Positions 18,253-26,774 of a DNA stretch of 64,000 nucleotides are shown here, in pieces. Made by a program: the position numbers and the translations under genes. The stretch comes from BOG-908 sp963692875 (GTDB taxonomy: Bacteria; Pseudomonadota; Alphaproteobacteria; Acetobacterales; Acetobacteraceae). Positions within the stretch are counted from its first letter, which is position 1. The number at the start of each line of letters is the position of its first letter. The stretch is taken from positions 4,030,001-4,094,000 of the forward strand of contig OZ240673.1 of the NCBI GenBank assembly GCA_965198755.1, given 5' to 3'. Under the pieces are notes generated by a model, which saw nothing but the letters and a program-made list of their open reading frames with translations, did no database searches and was not told the origin of the DNA.

Positions 18253-19203
18253 ATGCCACGCGGCGACCTGTTCCCCGAAATCGGGCCATTCGAGACCGGC
18301 TACCTGCCGCTGACCGATGGCCACGTGATGTATTGGGAGCAGGTGGGCAACCCCCGCGGCCGGCCGGTGCTGTTCCTGCACGGCGGCCCCGGCGCCGGCG
18401 CCGGCGCGGTGCACCGCCGCTTCTTCGATCCCGCGCACTGGCGCATCGTCATCTTCGACCAGCGCGGCGCCGGCCGGTCGCGCCCCCTGGGCAGCCTGGA
18501 GGCCAACACCACCGGCCACCTGGTCGGCGACATCGAGCGGCTGCGGGTCTACCTGGGTCTGGAGCGCTGGCTGCTGTTCGGCGGCTCCTGGGGGTCCACA
18601 CTGGCGTTGGCCTACGCCCAGGCGCACGTGGCCCAAGTGGTAGGGCTGGTGCTGCGCGGCGTGTTCCTCGGCCGGCAGCGCGAGGTGGAGTGGTTCCTGC
18701 ACGGCCTGGCGCAGGTGTTCCCGGACGCGCACGCCGCGTTCGCCGGCTTCCTGCCGCCGCACGAACGCGATGACCTGCTGGGCAACTACCTGCGCCGCCT
18801 GACCGACCCCGACCCTGCCGTGCACATGGCCGCCGCCCGTGCCTGGTCGATCTACGAGGGATCCTGCAGCACGCTGCTGCCGAGCCCCGACACGGTGAGC
18901 TCGTTCGCCGGCGACCGCACGGCGCTGGGCCTGGCGCGCATCGAGGCGCACTACTTCGCCCATGATTTGTTCCTGCCGGAATGCGGGCTGCTCGGGCAGA
19001 TGCAGGCGGTCGGCCAACTGCCCGGCGAGATCGTGCAGGGGCGCTACGACATGGTGTGCCCGGCGGTGACCGCCTTCGACCTGGCGGCGCACTGGCCGGC
19101 GGCGCGGCTGACGATCATCCCGGATGCCGGGCACTCGGCGTTGGAGCCGGGGGTGCGCCGCGCGCTGGTGGCGGCAGTGGAGCGGTTCCGGCACCGCGTC
19201 TGA
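18253..19203 (+). CDS. pip: Proline iminopeptidase
   Basis: 316-residue alpha/beta hydrolase that releases N-terminal proline from peptides. Family hallmarks: oxyanion motif HGGPGAGAG, FDQRGAGRSRPLG, nucleophile elbow GGSWGSTLAL, acid Asp in GRYDMVCP and catalytic His in DAGHSA. Length is normal for the S33 family and there is no signal peptide. Start MPRGDLFPEIGPFETGYL matches the usual N-terminus. The stop codon is adjacent to the outer end of a palindromic repeat. Confidence 0.93.
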   Translation: MPRGDLFPEIGPFETGYLPLTDGHVMYWEQVGNPRGRPVLFLHGGPGAGAGAVHRRFFDPAHWRIVIFDQRGAGRSRPLGSLEANTTGHLVGDIERLRVYLGLERWLLFGGSWGSTLALAYAQAHVAQVVGLVLRGVFLGRQREVEWFLHGLAQVFPDAHAAFAGFLPPHERDDLLGNYLRRLTDPDPAVHMAAARAWSIYEGSCSTLLPSPDTVSSFAGDRTALGLARIEAHYFAHDLFLPECGLLGQMQAVGQLPGEIVQGRYDMVCPAVTAFDLAAHWPAARLTIIPDAGHSALEPGVRRALVAAVERFRHRV

Positions 19204-19411
19204 TATCAACCGCGTCAGGTTTTGGCCGGTGACAAGCAAAGCAAGCGGTTCTTTTTTGAAAAAAAGAACCAAAAAACTTTTGTTCCCTTGGGTGCGCGCC
19301 GGCAGAACCAGCGCGACAGCAGGACCAAAAGTCTTTTGCTTCTTTTCTTCAGAAAAGAAGGCCCTGCCTTCCCTGCCGGACTTCGAAGGGTCTAGATCCA
19401 GGGCCGCTGGT
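19202..19411. repeat. Intergenic palindromic repeat with long right extension
   Basis: The outer left end GATATCAACCGCGTCAGG overlaps the stop codon of the iminopeptidase gene. Core about 19232-19366, asymmetric (TTCCCTTGGGTGCGCG side). Left mini-hairpin GTTC/GAAC, right CTTC/GAAG. The right extension CCTGCCGGACTTCGAAGGG is shared with the copy at 54901. Confidence 0.85.
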
Positions 19412-19433
19412 CTAAGGCCGACCGCCTCGGACG

Positions 19434-19495
19434 GGGCAGGGCAAAAAGCTTTTGTGAGCGTTGCCGCGGACCTTTCTGCCGGCGCCAACGTTGCA
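19434..19495. repeat. Fragment of intergenic repeat
   Basis: GGGCAAAAAGCTTTTGTGAG followed by CCGCGGACCTTTCTGCCGGC resembles the left half of the repeat core without its mini-hairpin. It is immediately upstream of the DUF4142 gene. Confidence 0.45.
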
Positions 19496-19546
19496 TGACC
19501 GAAGGCCGCTGCCACGTGCGGGAGCCGAAACTCGGAGTTTTTGTAG

Positions 19547-20137
19547 ATGAAGTTCATGTTTCCACGTTCGACTGCCCTGATGCTGCCGCTGGTGCTGGCG
19601 ACCGGCGCGTTCGCCCAGACGGCCACGACCGCCGCGCCGCCCAGCGCCGCCCCGAACTCTGCGATGATGGCGCCGCCGGCAAGCTCGGCGATGGCGCCTG
19701 CAGGCGCGGCAAAGCTGTCGAAGGTCGACCAGGAGTTCGTCACCAAGGCGGCCCAGGGCGGCTTGGCCGAAGTGCAGATGGCCCAGCTCGCTCAGCAGAA
19801 GGGCGATGACGGGGTGAAGACGTTCGCCCAGGCCATGATCACCGACCACACGCCGGCCAACGCGAAGCTGGCGGCGCTCGCCACCTCCAAGGGTCTGACG
19901 CCCCCCACCGACCCGAGCGCCGCGCAGCAAAAGATGCTCGCCAAGTTGCAGGGCCTGAGCGGTGACAAGTTCGACAAGAGCTACCTCTCCGGCCAGGTGC
20001 GCGCGCACGAGGCGATGCTGAAGCTGTTCGAGCGCGAGTCGACGAATGGCAAGGATGCAGACCTAAAGGCGTTCGCCGACAGCACCGTGCCGGTGATCCA
20101 GAAGCACATCACGATGGCGCAGAACGTAAAAGGCTAA
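19547..20137 (+). CDS. DUF4142 secreted protein
   Basis: 196 residues. Signal peptide (STALMLPLVLATGAFAQ), an Ala/Pro/Ser/Met-rich linker, then a helical DUF4142 domain (about 55-195) with the pattern DQEFVTKAAQGGLAEVQMAQLA and a paired-helix bundle related to ferritin-like folds. Predicted periplasmic; function unknown. The stop TAA is joined directly to a palindromic repeat. Confidence 0.85.
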   Translation: MKFMFPRSTALMLPLVLATGAFAQTATTAAPPSAAPNSAMMAPPASSAMAPAGAAKLSKVDQEFVTKAAQGGLAEVQMAQLAQQKGDDGVKTFAQAMITDHTPANAKLAALATSKGLTPPTDPSAAQQKMLAKLQGLSGDKFDKSYLSGQVRAHEAMLKLFERESTNGKDADLKAFADSTVPVIQKHITMAQNVKG

Positions 20138-20265
20138 GGCAAGCAGTTCTTTTTTGAAAAAAAGAACCAAAAAACTTTTGTCTCCTTAGACGCGCCGTGC
20201 GGGCGAGTCCGCGACAGCGCTGACAAAAGTTTTTTGCTTCTTTTTTTCAAAAAAGAAGCGCTTCC
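20138..20265. repeat. Intergenic palindromic repeat that contains the stop codon of the amidase gene
   Basis: Left mini-hairpin GTTC/GAAC, right CTTC/GAAG, asymmetric core. It lies between convergent genes. The minus-strand amidase frame runs into the right mini-hairpin and stops at the TGA formed by CTTTTTTGAAA. Confidence 0.88.
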
Positions 20266-21602
20266 ACTGACTTCGCAACGCAAAACAGACGCGCATCACC
20301 CATCGCCGCGCAAGCCAGTGTAAGCCCAGCGGGCGGCGCGTCAGGTTCGTGGCACGGCAGACTGATGGCGCAGCCGTCCAGGAAGTTCACCTGCGCGGTG
20401 TTTCGCAGGATTAGATTGTTCAGCCGCTTGTAGTCGTCCTCCGCTGCGAACGCGGCGATGGCTGGCGGTTCGATGACCACGGTCGGCATGATCAGCGCGT
20501 CGTACGGCGCCATCTCTTCGGCGAACGCGGCGATGATCGTGGCGCGCGCTTGAATCAGGGCGATGTAGTCGGCAGCTGCCATGTGTGCGCCGGGCAAAAT
20601 ACGGCTGGCAACGCGCGGGTCGTAGCGGGCGGCGTCAGTCTGCAGAAGCTCACGGTGCCAGGCGTATGCTTCCACCACTGCGAAACCGCCACGTGCGTGC
20701 GCCTGCATGATGCGGTCCAGGCTGTCCACTCGCTTGTGGACGATCGAGACGCCGGCGCGGACTAAAAGCTGCACGGCGCGGTCGATCGCGCGTTCGGTGG
20801 GCGCGTCCAGGTCGTCGGTGACGATGTTGGTCGGGAACAGCAGGCGCAGGCTTTCGGGCGGGAGCGGCGCCGGCGTGACGAAGCGGTCGCCGGCCAGAAT
20901 CGCGTCGATGGCGGCGCAGCACTCCACAGTACGGGCGAGCGGGCCGACCGAGTCCATCGTCGGGGAGAGCGGCAGGACGCCGGTGAGCGGCACGCGGCGC
21001 GCGGTGGGCTTGTAGCCGACGACGCCGCAGAACGCCGCCGGTATGCGGCAGGACCCGCCGGTGTCGGTGCCGATTGCCGCCAGCGCAAAGCCGTCGGCGA
21101 CGGAGACGGCCGCACCTGACGAGCTGCCGCCCGGGATGCGGCCGCTACCGTCTGCCGTGCGGCCGTAAGGCGCGCGCGGGGTGCCGTGATGCGGGTTGAT
21201 GCCGACGCCGCTGAACGCGAACTCCGTCATGTTGGTGCGGCCGATGGGGATCAATCCGGCGGCGAGCAGGCGGGCGACAACGGGCGCGTGGGCGGTGGCG
21301 GGCGGTGCCGAGGCTAGCACCAGCGAGCCCGCCGCGGTGGGCTCGCCAGCGACGTCCAGCAGGTCCTTCAGGCTGATGGGGATGCCGGCGAGCGGCCCGG
21401 GCGCACGCCCGGCCACGCGCAGGCTGTCCATCGCGTCGGCGGATGCGCGTGCCTGGTCTGCGTAGAGGCGGACGAACGTGCGTGTGCCCTCGCTACCCGG
21501 AGCGGCGATGCGGTCCAGGCAGTCCTCGACGAGTTGGCGGCTGGTGGTGCGGCCGGCGGACAGGGCCTGTGCGGCTTGGGCGATAGTGAGCATTGGCGCC
21601 AC
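20247..21602 (-). CDS. Amidase signature family hydrolase
   Basis: 451 residues. Ser-cisSer-Lys catalytic triad of the amidase family: Lys in ISLKDLLDVAG (near residue 78), cis-Ser in IPGGSSSGAAVSVA and nucleophile Ser in GTDTGGSCRIPA. The substrate cannot be deduced; it is not part of a GatCAB set. The last residues (VEALLF) and the TGA stop are encoded by a palindromic repeat, so the natural 3' end seems to have been replaced. Start ATG 21602 or 21593. Confidence 0.88.
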   Translation of the reverse strand: MAPMLTIAQAAQALSAGRTTSRQLVEDCLDRIAAPGSEGTRTFVRLYADQARASADAMDSLRVAGRAPGPLAGIPISLKDLLDVAGEPTAAGSLVLASAPPATAHAPVVARLLAAGLIPIGRTNMTEFAFSGVGINPHHGTPRAPYGRTADGSGRIPGGSSSGAAVSVADGFALAAIGTDTGGSCRIPAAFCGVVGYKPTARRVPLTGVLPLSPTMDSVGPLARTVECCAAIDAILAGDRFVTPAPLPPESLRLLFPTNIVTDDLDAPTERAIDRAVQLLVRAGVSIVHKRVDSLDRIMQAHARGGFAVVEAYAWHRELLQTDAARYDPRVASRILPGAHMAAADYIALIQARATIIAAFAEEMAPYDALIMPTVVIEPPAIAAFAAEDDYKRLNNLILRNTAQVNFLDGCAISLPCHEPDAPPAGLTLACAAMGDARLFCVAKSVEALLF

Positions 21603-21626
21603 CCTGAAGCCGGGCGCCCGGCGTGG

Positions 21627-21956
21627 CTAGTGCGGCCGGGCGGGTGTCGCGAAGGCGGGTGCGAAGGTCTGCACCGGGCGCTGCGGCGTGACCGACTTGC
21701 CGAAGTTGGTGCCAAGGCGGTTGCGGGTGGCGTCCTCGTTGAACTGGCCGGTGACGTTGCTGGGCGAGGTGGCGTTGTAGGGCGCGCTGCCGTCGGACGA
21801 GAAGCGCTGGGAGTTCTGGCTAGCCTGCTGCAGTTGCTGGTTGATGCAGGCGTAGCTTGCGGCGGTGCCGACGGCCACGTCCACGCAGGTGTCATGCGAG
21901 GGGGGTGCTGCCAGCGCAGGAGTGGCGAGGAGAACGGCCAGGATTGAGAGGCGCAT
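21627..21956 (-). CDS. Small secreted protein of unknown function
   Basis: 109 residues with a signal peptide (MRLSILAVLLATPALAAPP) and a short mature part with two cysteines (DTCVDVAVGTAASYACINQQ), then a Gln/Asn/Ser-rich tail. The start at 21956 is supported by AAAGGAG 8 bases upstream. It lies just before the amidase gene in the same direction with a short gap, so co-transcription is plausible. I do not recognise a named family. Confidence 0.7.
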   Translation of the reverse strand: MRLSILAVLLATPALAAPPSHDTCVDVAVGTAASYACINQQLQQASQNSQRFSSDGSAPYNATSPSNVTGQFNEDATRNRLGTNFGKSVTPQRPVQTFAPAFATPARPH

Positions 21957-22135
21957 CGTGGGACTCCTTTGTTCTTTCTGAGTATCCGCTTGGAACATCG
22001 CCCCGGCGGCGCTTCGGAGTTCGGAAAACTAACCCAGCTGACTCAGCATGCCGAATTTTGAACGGACAGTGAGAAAGATCGAACGTTTGTTTTCGTCAGG
22101 CGCGTGATGGCCGGAACATGACCGGTGCCAGAAAA

Positions 22136-22268
22136 AGAAAGCAGTTCTTTTTTGAAAAAAAGAACCAAAAAACTTTTGTTCCCTTGGGTGTACGCTGCTG
22201 AAGAGTCCGCGACAGCAGAGACAAAGCTTTTTGCTTCTTTTTCTCGAAAAAGAAGCGCTTGCTTTCTT
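22136..22268. repeat. Intergenic palindromic repeat, asymmetric core
   Basis: Left mini-hairpin GTTC/GAAC, right CTTC/GAAG (with TCTCGAAAA). Core TTCCCTTGGGTGTACGCTGC opposed to GCGACAGCAGAGAC. Confidence 0.87.
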
Positions 22269-22363
22269 GCCCCCGGCCATCGCAAGAATTTCTGCTTCAG
22301 GCTGCCGAAATTAGATCCGGGTATTTCAGCCTGACTGCGACAGCCCACACGATAGTTTTTTGC

Positions 22364-23188
22364 CTAGAGGGTGTTATGCACCTTAACCAGGGCGGCTGCG
22401 TTCTTGAGCATGTATCCGATGAATGCGACAAGGTGAAAGCCCGCGAGTGTTTCGGCGTAACGCTCGTAGTCTTTGACCAGTCGTCGGCATCGTGTTGCCC
22501 AGGCGAAGGATCGCTCCACCACCCAGCGTCGGGGCAGCAACACAAAGCCGCGTTTAGCTTCTGGCAGCTTGACGACGTGCAAGGTGATCCCTTCGGCTTT
22601 CGCGGGCTCGGCTGCAGATTCGCCAGTGTAGCCTTGATCGACAAACGCCAGGGTGACGTTGTCTCCCGTTGCTTCTTGAACGTCCGCGGCAAGGCGGGCG
22701 ACCGCCGCGCGGTCACCGACATCGGCCGGCGTCACGTGCAATGCGAGCAGGTGGCCCAGCGTGTCGACCGCCAAGTGCACCTTCGACCCGCGCTTGCGTT
22801 TGGCGCCGTCATAGCCGGCACGTGGGCCGCTTTCCGGCGTCGAGCGCAGCGTGCGGCTGTCGATGATCGCCGCCGTGGGCTCTTCCTTGCGTCCGGAGGC
22901 CAGACGCAGCAGGGCGCGCAAGTCCTGAGCCAGCGCCTCGAAACACTGCGCCGCCATCCAACGCTGCATCTGCTGGTAGACCGCGGCCCAGGGCGGAAAG
23001 TCGTTCGGCATGGCTCGCCAGGCGATGCCGTAGCGGATGACGTAATGCAGAGCGTTGAACAGCTCCCGCATTGGATGTTCTCGCTGCGGGGCTGCTTCGT
23101 TCATCAGAGTCAGATAAGGGGCCACCAGCGACCATTCCTCGTCGCTGACGTCAGATGGATATGGCTTGCGAGCGGCAGAAGGAGGCAT
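22364..23188 (-). CDS. IS5-family transposase
   Basis: 274-residue DDE transposase. N-terminal part YPSDVSDEEWSLVAPYL is typical of the IS5 family, probably the IS1031 group. Catalytic residues: Asp in AAIIDSRTL, Asp in TLAFVDQGYTG, Glu in VVERSFAWATRCRRL. All are present, so the enzyme may be active. The stop codon TAG (22364-22366) lies in the duplicated target sequence CTAG, so the element relies on its target to end translation. Confidence 0.92.
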   Translation of the reverse strand: MPPSAARKPYPSDVSDEEWSLVAPYLTLMNEAAPQREHPMRELFNALHYVIRYGIAWRAMPNDFPPWAAVYQQMQRWMAAQCFEALAQDLRALLRLASGRKEEPTAAIIDSRTLRSTPESGPRAGYDGAKRKRGSKVHLAVDTLGHLLALHVTPADVGDRAAVARLAADVQEATGDNVTLAFVDQGYTGESAAEPAKAEGITLHVVKLPEAKRGFVLLPRRWVVERSFAWATRCRRLVKDYERYAETLAGFHLVAFIGYMLKNAAALVKVHNTL

Positions 23189-23232
23189 CCCCCTCCATTA
23201 GACCCGGCCTTCGCAAAAGTACATAACACCCT
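22368..23232. mobile_element. IS5-family insertion sequence, 865 bp
   Basis: Terminal inverted repeats AGGGTGTTATG with further imperfect matching, flanked by CTAG on both sides (22364-22367 and 23233-23236). Because CTAG is palindromic, a 2-base TA duplication with ends beginning GAGGG is equally possible. It carries one intact transposase gene and is inserted in the right arm of a palindromic repeat. Confidence 0.88.
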
Positions 23233-23257
23233 CTAGTTCAAGAACGACGTGCTTGCC

Positions 23258-24106
23258 TCATTGCGTCACCCGCGAAAGCTCAATCTCGTTGATCGCCACC
23301 GGCTGCTTTGCCAACAGGCTGGACGCATAGGCCCGCTGCAGCTCCGCCTGTTTCTGCTGCCGCATCGCCTTGACGAGCGCGTCGTGGATGTCGGCCAGCG
23401 GCGCGGGCCCTGCCGGGCGCGTGGCCACCAGCCGTATCAGGTGGCAGCCGTTCTCCGTGCACACCGGGTCGGTCATTGCACCTTCCGGCAGGCCGGCGAT
23501 GGCAGACTTCACTGACGGGATCAGCTGCGCTTCGGTCACCCAACCGAGGTCGAGGTATTTCACGCCGGCACTCTGCTTGGCGGCGGCTTCCATCGTCACG
23601 TGGGAGCGATTGATCTGCGCGCGCAGGGCGGCCAGGCGTTTCTGCGCGTCGGTGGCGGCGCTGGTCTCCTTGGGCAGGAACAGCTGGATGATGTGGTAGC
23701 CGCGCGGCTGCATGAACTGCGCCTTTGTCTGGTCGTAGGCGGCCTGCAACTCGGCGTCGGTCGGGTATCCGGCGGGCATCTGCGCGTGGAAGGCGAGGTA
23801 GCTTTGCGAAACCACCTGGTCGTGGGTGCGGGCGAGCAGACTGGCCACGTCCGGACGTTGCTCCCAATGGTCGGCCTGCGCCTGTTCCAGCAGCGCGCGC
23901 TGGATGAGGATGTTGCGCAGCAGGTCGGTGATGCCGTTGGGCTGGGCGGCGAGCTTGTGGCGCGCATCGGGGTCCAGCGAGGCGAGCACGGCGCGCGCCT
24001 GGCTGGCGGTGATGTGGTCGCGGCCGCGTTCGGCGACCACAGGGTCGTCCGACGCCAGCGCAGGCGCGCCGAGCAGCAGCCAGGCGAGCGCTGTGCAGCC
24101 GAGCAA
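23258..24106 (-). CDS. Parvulin-like peptidyl-prolyl isomerase, start disturbed by repeat
   Basis: About 280 residues: a hydrophobic signal (LGCTALAWLLLGAPALA), a helical chaperone part, then a parvulin/PpiC domain (GYHIIQLFLP ... AAKQSAGVKYLDLGWVTEAQLIPSVKSAI ... GCHLIRLV). Predicted periplasmic foldase. No ATG or GTG is available after the upstream palindromic repeat. A TTG at 24106 inside the repeat's outer end is the only near-standard start and has no ribosome-binding site. The frame stays open through the repeat. It is the last gene of the TpsB-ExbBD-TonB-porin operon, which suggests folding of an exported or outer-membrane client. Confidence 0.75.
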   Translation of the reverse strand: MLGCTALAWLLLGAPALASDDPVVAERGRDHITASQARAVLASLDPDARHKLAAQPNGITDLLRNILIQRALLEQAQADHWEQRPDVASLLARTHDQVVSQSYLAFHAQMPAGYPTDAELQAAYDQTKAQFMQPRGYHIIQLFLPKETSAATDAQKRLAALRAQINRSHVTMEAAAKQSAGVKYLDLGWVTEAQLIPSVKSAIAGLPEGAMTDPVCTENGCHLIRLVATRPAGPAPLADIHDALVKAMRQQKQAELQRAYASSLLAKQPVAINEIELSRVTQ

Positions 24107-24243
24107 GGCAAGCGGTTCTTTTTTGAAAAAAAGAACCAGAAAACTTTTGTTCTCTTGCGCGCGCGCTGCCGGAGACTCCGCGACAGCAGAGACAAAAGTC
24201 TTTTGCTTCTTTTCTTCAGAAAAGAAGGTCTTGCTTTGCTTTC
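24104..24243. repeat. Intergenic palindromic repeat inside an operon
   Basis: Left mini-hairpin GTTC/GAAC, right CTTC/GAAG (TCTTCAGAAAAGA). Asymmetric core. It sits between the coiled-coil gene and the isomerase gene, in the same operon, and reaches into the signal-peptide coding region of the latter. Confidence 0.87.
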
Positions 24244-24299
24244 CTGGTGTCGAGCAGCCAGAACCTGAATAAAGCCAAGCAAGCAAGCCGCGCGCGGCG

Positions 24300-24956
24300 C
24301 TATCGCTGGCGCGTGGCTGCTGGACGCTCCGCGGGCGCCACGTAGGCCTGGTCCTGTATCTTGTCGTCATAGTCCTGCACCGTGTTCTCGAGTTTGACGC
24401 GCGCCAGGCCAAGCACCGGTTCGTAGCTTCTCAGCAGAAGCGACCTGAAGCTCTGCGTTTCATACAAGTGCAGGATCTGCTCGGCTACGTCGATCAGCTT
24501 GGCGTTGTATGATTTGGCCACTTCCAGCGCTTTGGACTTAGCAGCCAGTTGCGCGGTGGCGGCGCGGTTTTCGTCGTCCTTGATGCGTGCCTGTTCTGCC
24601 GCACTCTGGTAGCTGTTCTGCAGCTTGGCGCTGAGCTGCTGGTAGTTGGCGGTCTGCGCCTCGGCGGCGCGCACGCGGTCCTGCAGGGCGGCCTCGTCCA
24701 CCGGCGGGGCGACCGGCCTGGCGGGCGCGGCGGTCGCAAGCTTGGCGTTTGCGGCGTCGAGCTGGGATTGCAGCGCCGCCTTGTCGGATTGCGCTTTGGA
24801 GAGGTCGGCCTGCGCTTGCGCCGCCTGGTCCTGAGCGGCGCGCATTTCGGTGACCGCCTGGCGCAACGCGTCGCGCATGCGGTCTTCGGTGCTCTGCTGC
24901 GCGTGCGCGGTGGATGCCCATGCGAGGATGGTGGCGGCGGCAAGGGTTGTGCGCAC
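24300..24956 (-). CDS. Exported coiled-coil protein
   Basis: 218 residues. Signal peptide (TTLAAATILAWASTAHAQ) and a long heptad-rich region (about 25-150, AAQAQADLSKAQSDKAALQ) predicted to form a coiled coil. Start is GTG at 24956, three bases after the porin stop codon, so translation is coupled. It could be a periplasmic spacer or adaptor for the TonB/TpsB system encoded around it; this is inference from context only. Confidence 0.75.
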   Translation of the reverse strand: MRTTLAAATILAWASTAHAQQSTEDRMRDALRQAVTEMRAAQDQAAQAQADLSKAQSDKAALQSQLDAANAKLATAAPARPVAPPVDEAALQDRVRAAEAQTANYQQLSAKLQNSYQSAAEQARIKDDENRAATAQLAAKSKALEVAKSYNAKLIDVAEQILHLYETQSFRSLLLRSYEPVLGLARVKLENTVQDYDDKIQDQAYVAPAERPAATRQR

Positions 24957-24959
24957 GGC

Positions 24960-26741
24960 TCAGAAACTCGCGTTCAAGTCGAGGAGGATCACGTCGTTGT
25001 CGTCACGCGGGCCGGAGACGACCTCGCTGCTCAGCCAGCGCAGCGAGACGTTGGTGTTCTCCGCCACGCCGACCGCACCCTGCAGGATGTAGCCGCGCGC
25101 GTTGGTGCCGCCGAGGTGGAACTCGGCGTCGTTCAACGAGTCGATGGTGGCGTCCGACGCCACGTATTTGTATTCGGCGTACACGCTCCAATCCCATGTG
25201 TGCTTCAGCGCCGGGTAGCCGAAGGCGAGCTTGACGAGGTAGCCGGTGTCGCCGCCCTGGTAGGGACCGAGTTGACCTTTCGGGCCGCTGCCAAAATTGT
25301 TTGCTGGGCCGACGACTTCGTTCGACGGGCCATGGTCGAGGATGGCTTGCCGGTTGAACGCCAGGTTCTTCACGTAGTCGCCCTCGAGCTGGATCTGGTA
25401 GGGGGCGTAAGTGTCGATGACGAAGCGCGGGTGCACTTCCAGCACGGCAAAGCGTGACGCCAGGCCGTAAAATTGCGGGTCGGGCGGTACCGCGCCGGTG
25501 CTGGACGGGGTCTGCGGGATGTTGCGGATGGCATAGACGGTGTTGCCGAACTGGCCGTTGAGGTAGCGCGTGTCGTCGGTGTTGCAGGCGAAGGTCGGCG
25601 AGCTGGTGGGCGGCAACTGAGTGCACGGTGAGGAGACCCCGCCCTGCACGCCGGTGAAGTCGAAGAAGCCCACGTTGAGATGTGCCGCTACGTCCGGCCG
25701 GAAGCGCCAGTCGGCACCGCCCTGCACGGCAAACAGGTAGCTGTCCGTGCTGGCGAACTTGTTGGGGTTGTCGGTGGAGAACGCGAAATCCGTGTTGAAC
25801 AGCGGGAACGCGCCGGCGGTGAAAATGGTGTTCAACGAGGGGACGATTTTGTGTTCATAATGCGCAGAGACGCCGTCGAAACCGAGGTCGTTGTAGAAGA
25901 TGATGTCGGTGGTGTCGAAGGGGTTGCTGCTGCGGCCGGCGCGGATGGTGGTGTGCTCGTCCGGATCGAACGCCACGTAGGCGCGGTCGAGATAGACGGC
26001 GTATTTGGAGAACGCGCCGTTCTCGCCCAGCGTGGCGTTGGTGGCCACCGGTCCGTTCGGGTCGCCGGTGCCCACCCGGATCACCGCCTGCACGTTGTCG
26101 GCGAGGTCGGCGAACGCGCCGATGCGCGCGCGCAGCCGGAAGCGGTTGCGGCCCTGCGTGGTGTCCAGGAACGGCGGGTAAGGGCCGGTGCCCTGGGCCA
26201 GCGCGTTGGCGTCGAACGGGCTGCCGGCGTTGATGGCGCTGTAGTTGACGAAGTTGTTGTAGTTGTTCTTGCCGAAACTGTCGGATTCGTAGCGCGCGCG
26301 GAAGTCGCCGAACAGGCGCACGCGCCTGTTCCAGTCCGGAACCACGCCGGGCACCGCCCAGCCTTCCTCCTTGGTCTCGGTGAGTACCTGCGCGCGGACG
26401 TCGTCGGCAATCTGCTTGCGGATGAATTGCGGCACGTAGGTGACGCGCACTTCGCCGGGTTTTGCGGACGCCTCGGCCTCCGTAGCCGACGCGGTGGCCG
26501 GTGCTGCGGGCGACGATGCGGCCGGCGCGCCAGCGTGGCCGCGGCGCGGCTTGCTGCCGGGCGCGCCTGTCTCGCGCAGCAACTCGCCGGCCTGGCCGCT
26601 GGTGAGGATGCCTTTCTGGATCAGCAACTGTATCAGCTTGACCGTCTGCTCGTCGGCGCGTGCGGGCAGCGCCGTGAGCGCCATTCCTGCTGTCAGCGCC
26701 GTCGTCAGGGCCGTTCGGCCCAGCCCCCATCGCGTGTTCAT
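24960..26741 (-). CDS. Putative outer-membrane porin (Porin_5-like)
   Basis: 593 residues. Signal peptide (ALTTALTAGMALTALPARAD), an N-terminal helical segment with LIQKGILTSGQAGELL, then a beta barrel (RVRLFGDFRARYESD ... NRFRLRARIGAFADLADNV ... FHLGGTNARGYILQGAVGV) ending DVILLDLNASF with a terminal Phe. The GDFRARYE and NRFRLRARIG motifs fit the putative-porin family often encoded beside TonB/ExbBD genes. It probably passes or binds the compound energised by the neighbouring TonB. Fifth gene of the operon. Confidence 0.8.
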   Translation of the reverse strand: MNTRWGLGRTALTTALTAGMALTALPARADEQTVKLIQLLIQKGILTSGQAGELLRETGAPGSKPRRGHAGAPAASSPAAPATASATEAEASAKPGEVRVTYVPQFIRKQIADDVRAQVLTETKEEGWAVPGVVPDWNRRVRLFGDFRARYESDSFGKNNYNNFVNYSAINAGSPFDANALAQGTGPYPPFLDTTQGRNRFRLRARIGAFADLADNVQAVIRVGTGDPNGPVATNATLGENGAFSKYAVYLDRAYVAFDPDEHTTIRAGRSSNPFDTTDIIFYNDLGFDGVSAHYEHKIVPSLNTIFTAGAFPLFNTDFAFSTDNPNKFASTDSYLFAVQGGADWRFRPDVAAHLNVGFFDFTGVQGGVSSPCTQLPPTSSPTFACNTDDTRYLNGQFGNTVYAIRNIPQTPSSTGAVPPDPQFYGLASRFAVLEVHPRFVIDTYAPYQIQLEGDYVKNLAFNRQAILDHGPSNEVVGPANNFGSGPKGQLGPYQGGDTGYLVKLAFGYPALKHTWDWSVYAEYKYVASDATIDSLNDAEFHLGGTNARGYILQGAVGVAENTNVSLRWLSSEVVSGPRDDNDVILLDLNASF

Positions 26742-26774
26742 CTGCCTAAACCCCCAACCCCGATGTGTCTGTGC

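Larger units (their letters stand above)
22333..23257. repeat. Decayed intergenic repeat interrupted by IS5-family element
   Basis: 22333-22363 reads CTGCGACAGCCCACACGATA then GTTTTTTGC, a right-core segment. After the insertion, 23237-23257 reads TTCAAGAACGACGTGCTTGCC, the end of the right mini-hairpin. Rejoining them across one CTAG gives a decayed repeat right half. Confidence 0.6.

Noticed and set aside
17616..18254. Long form of the DUF423 protein starting at 18254
   Set aside because: The extra N-terminus is encoded by the palindromic repeat; ATG 18002 with GGGGA is the natural start.
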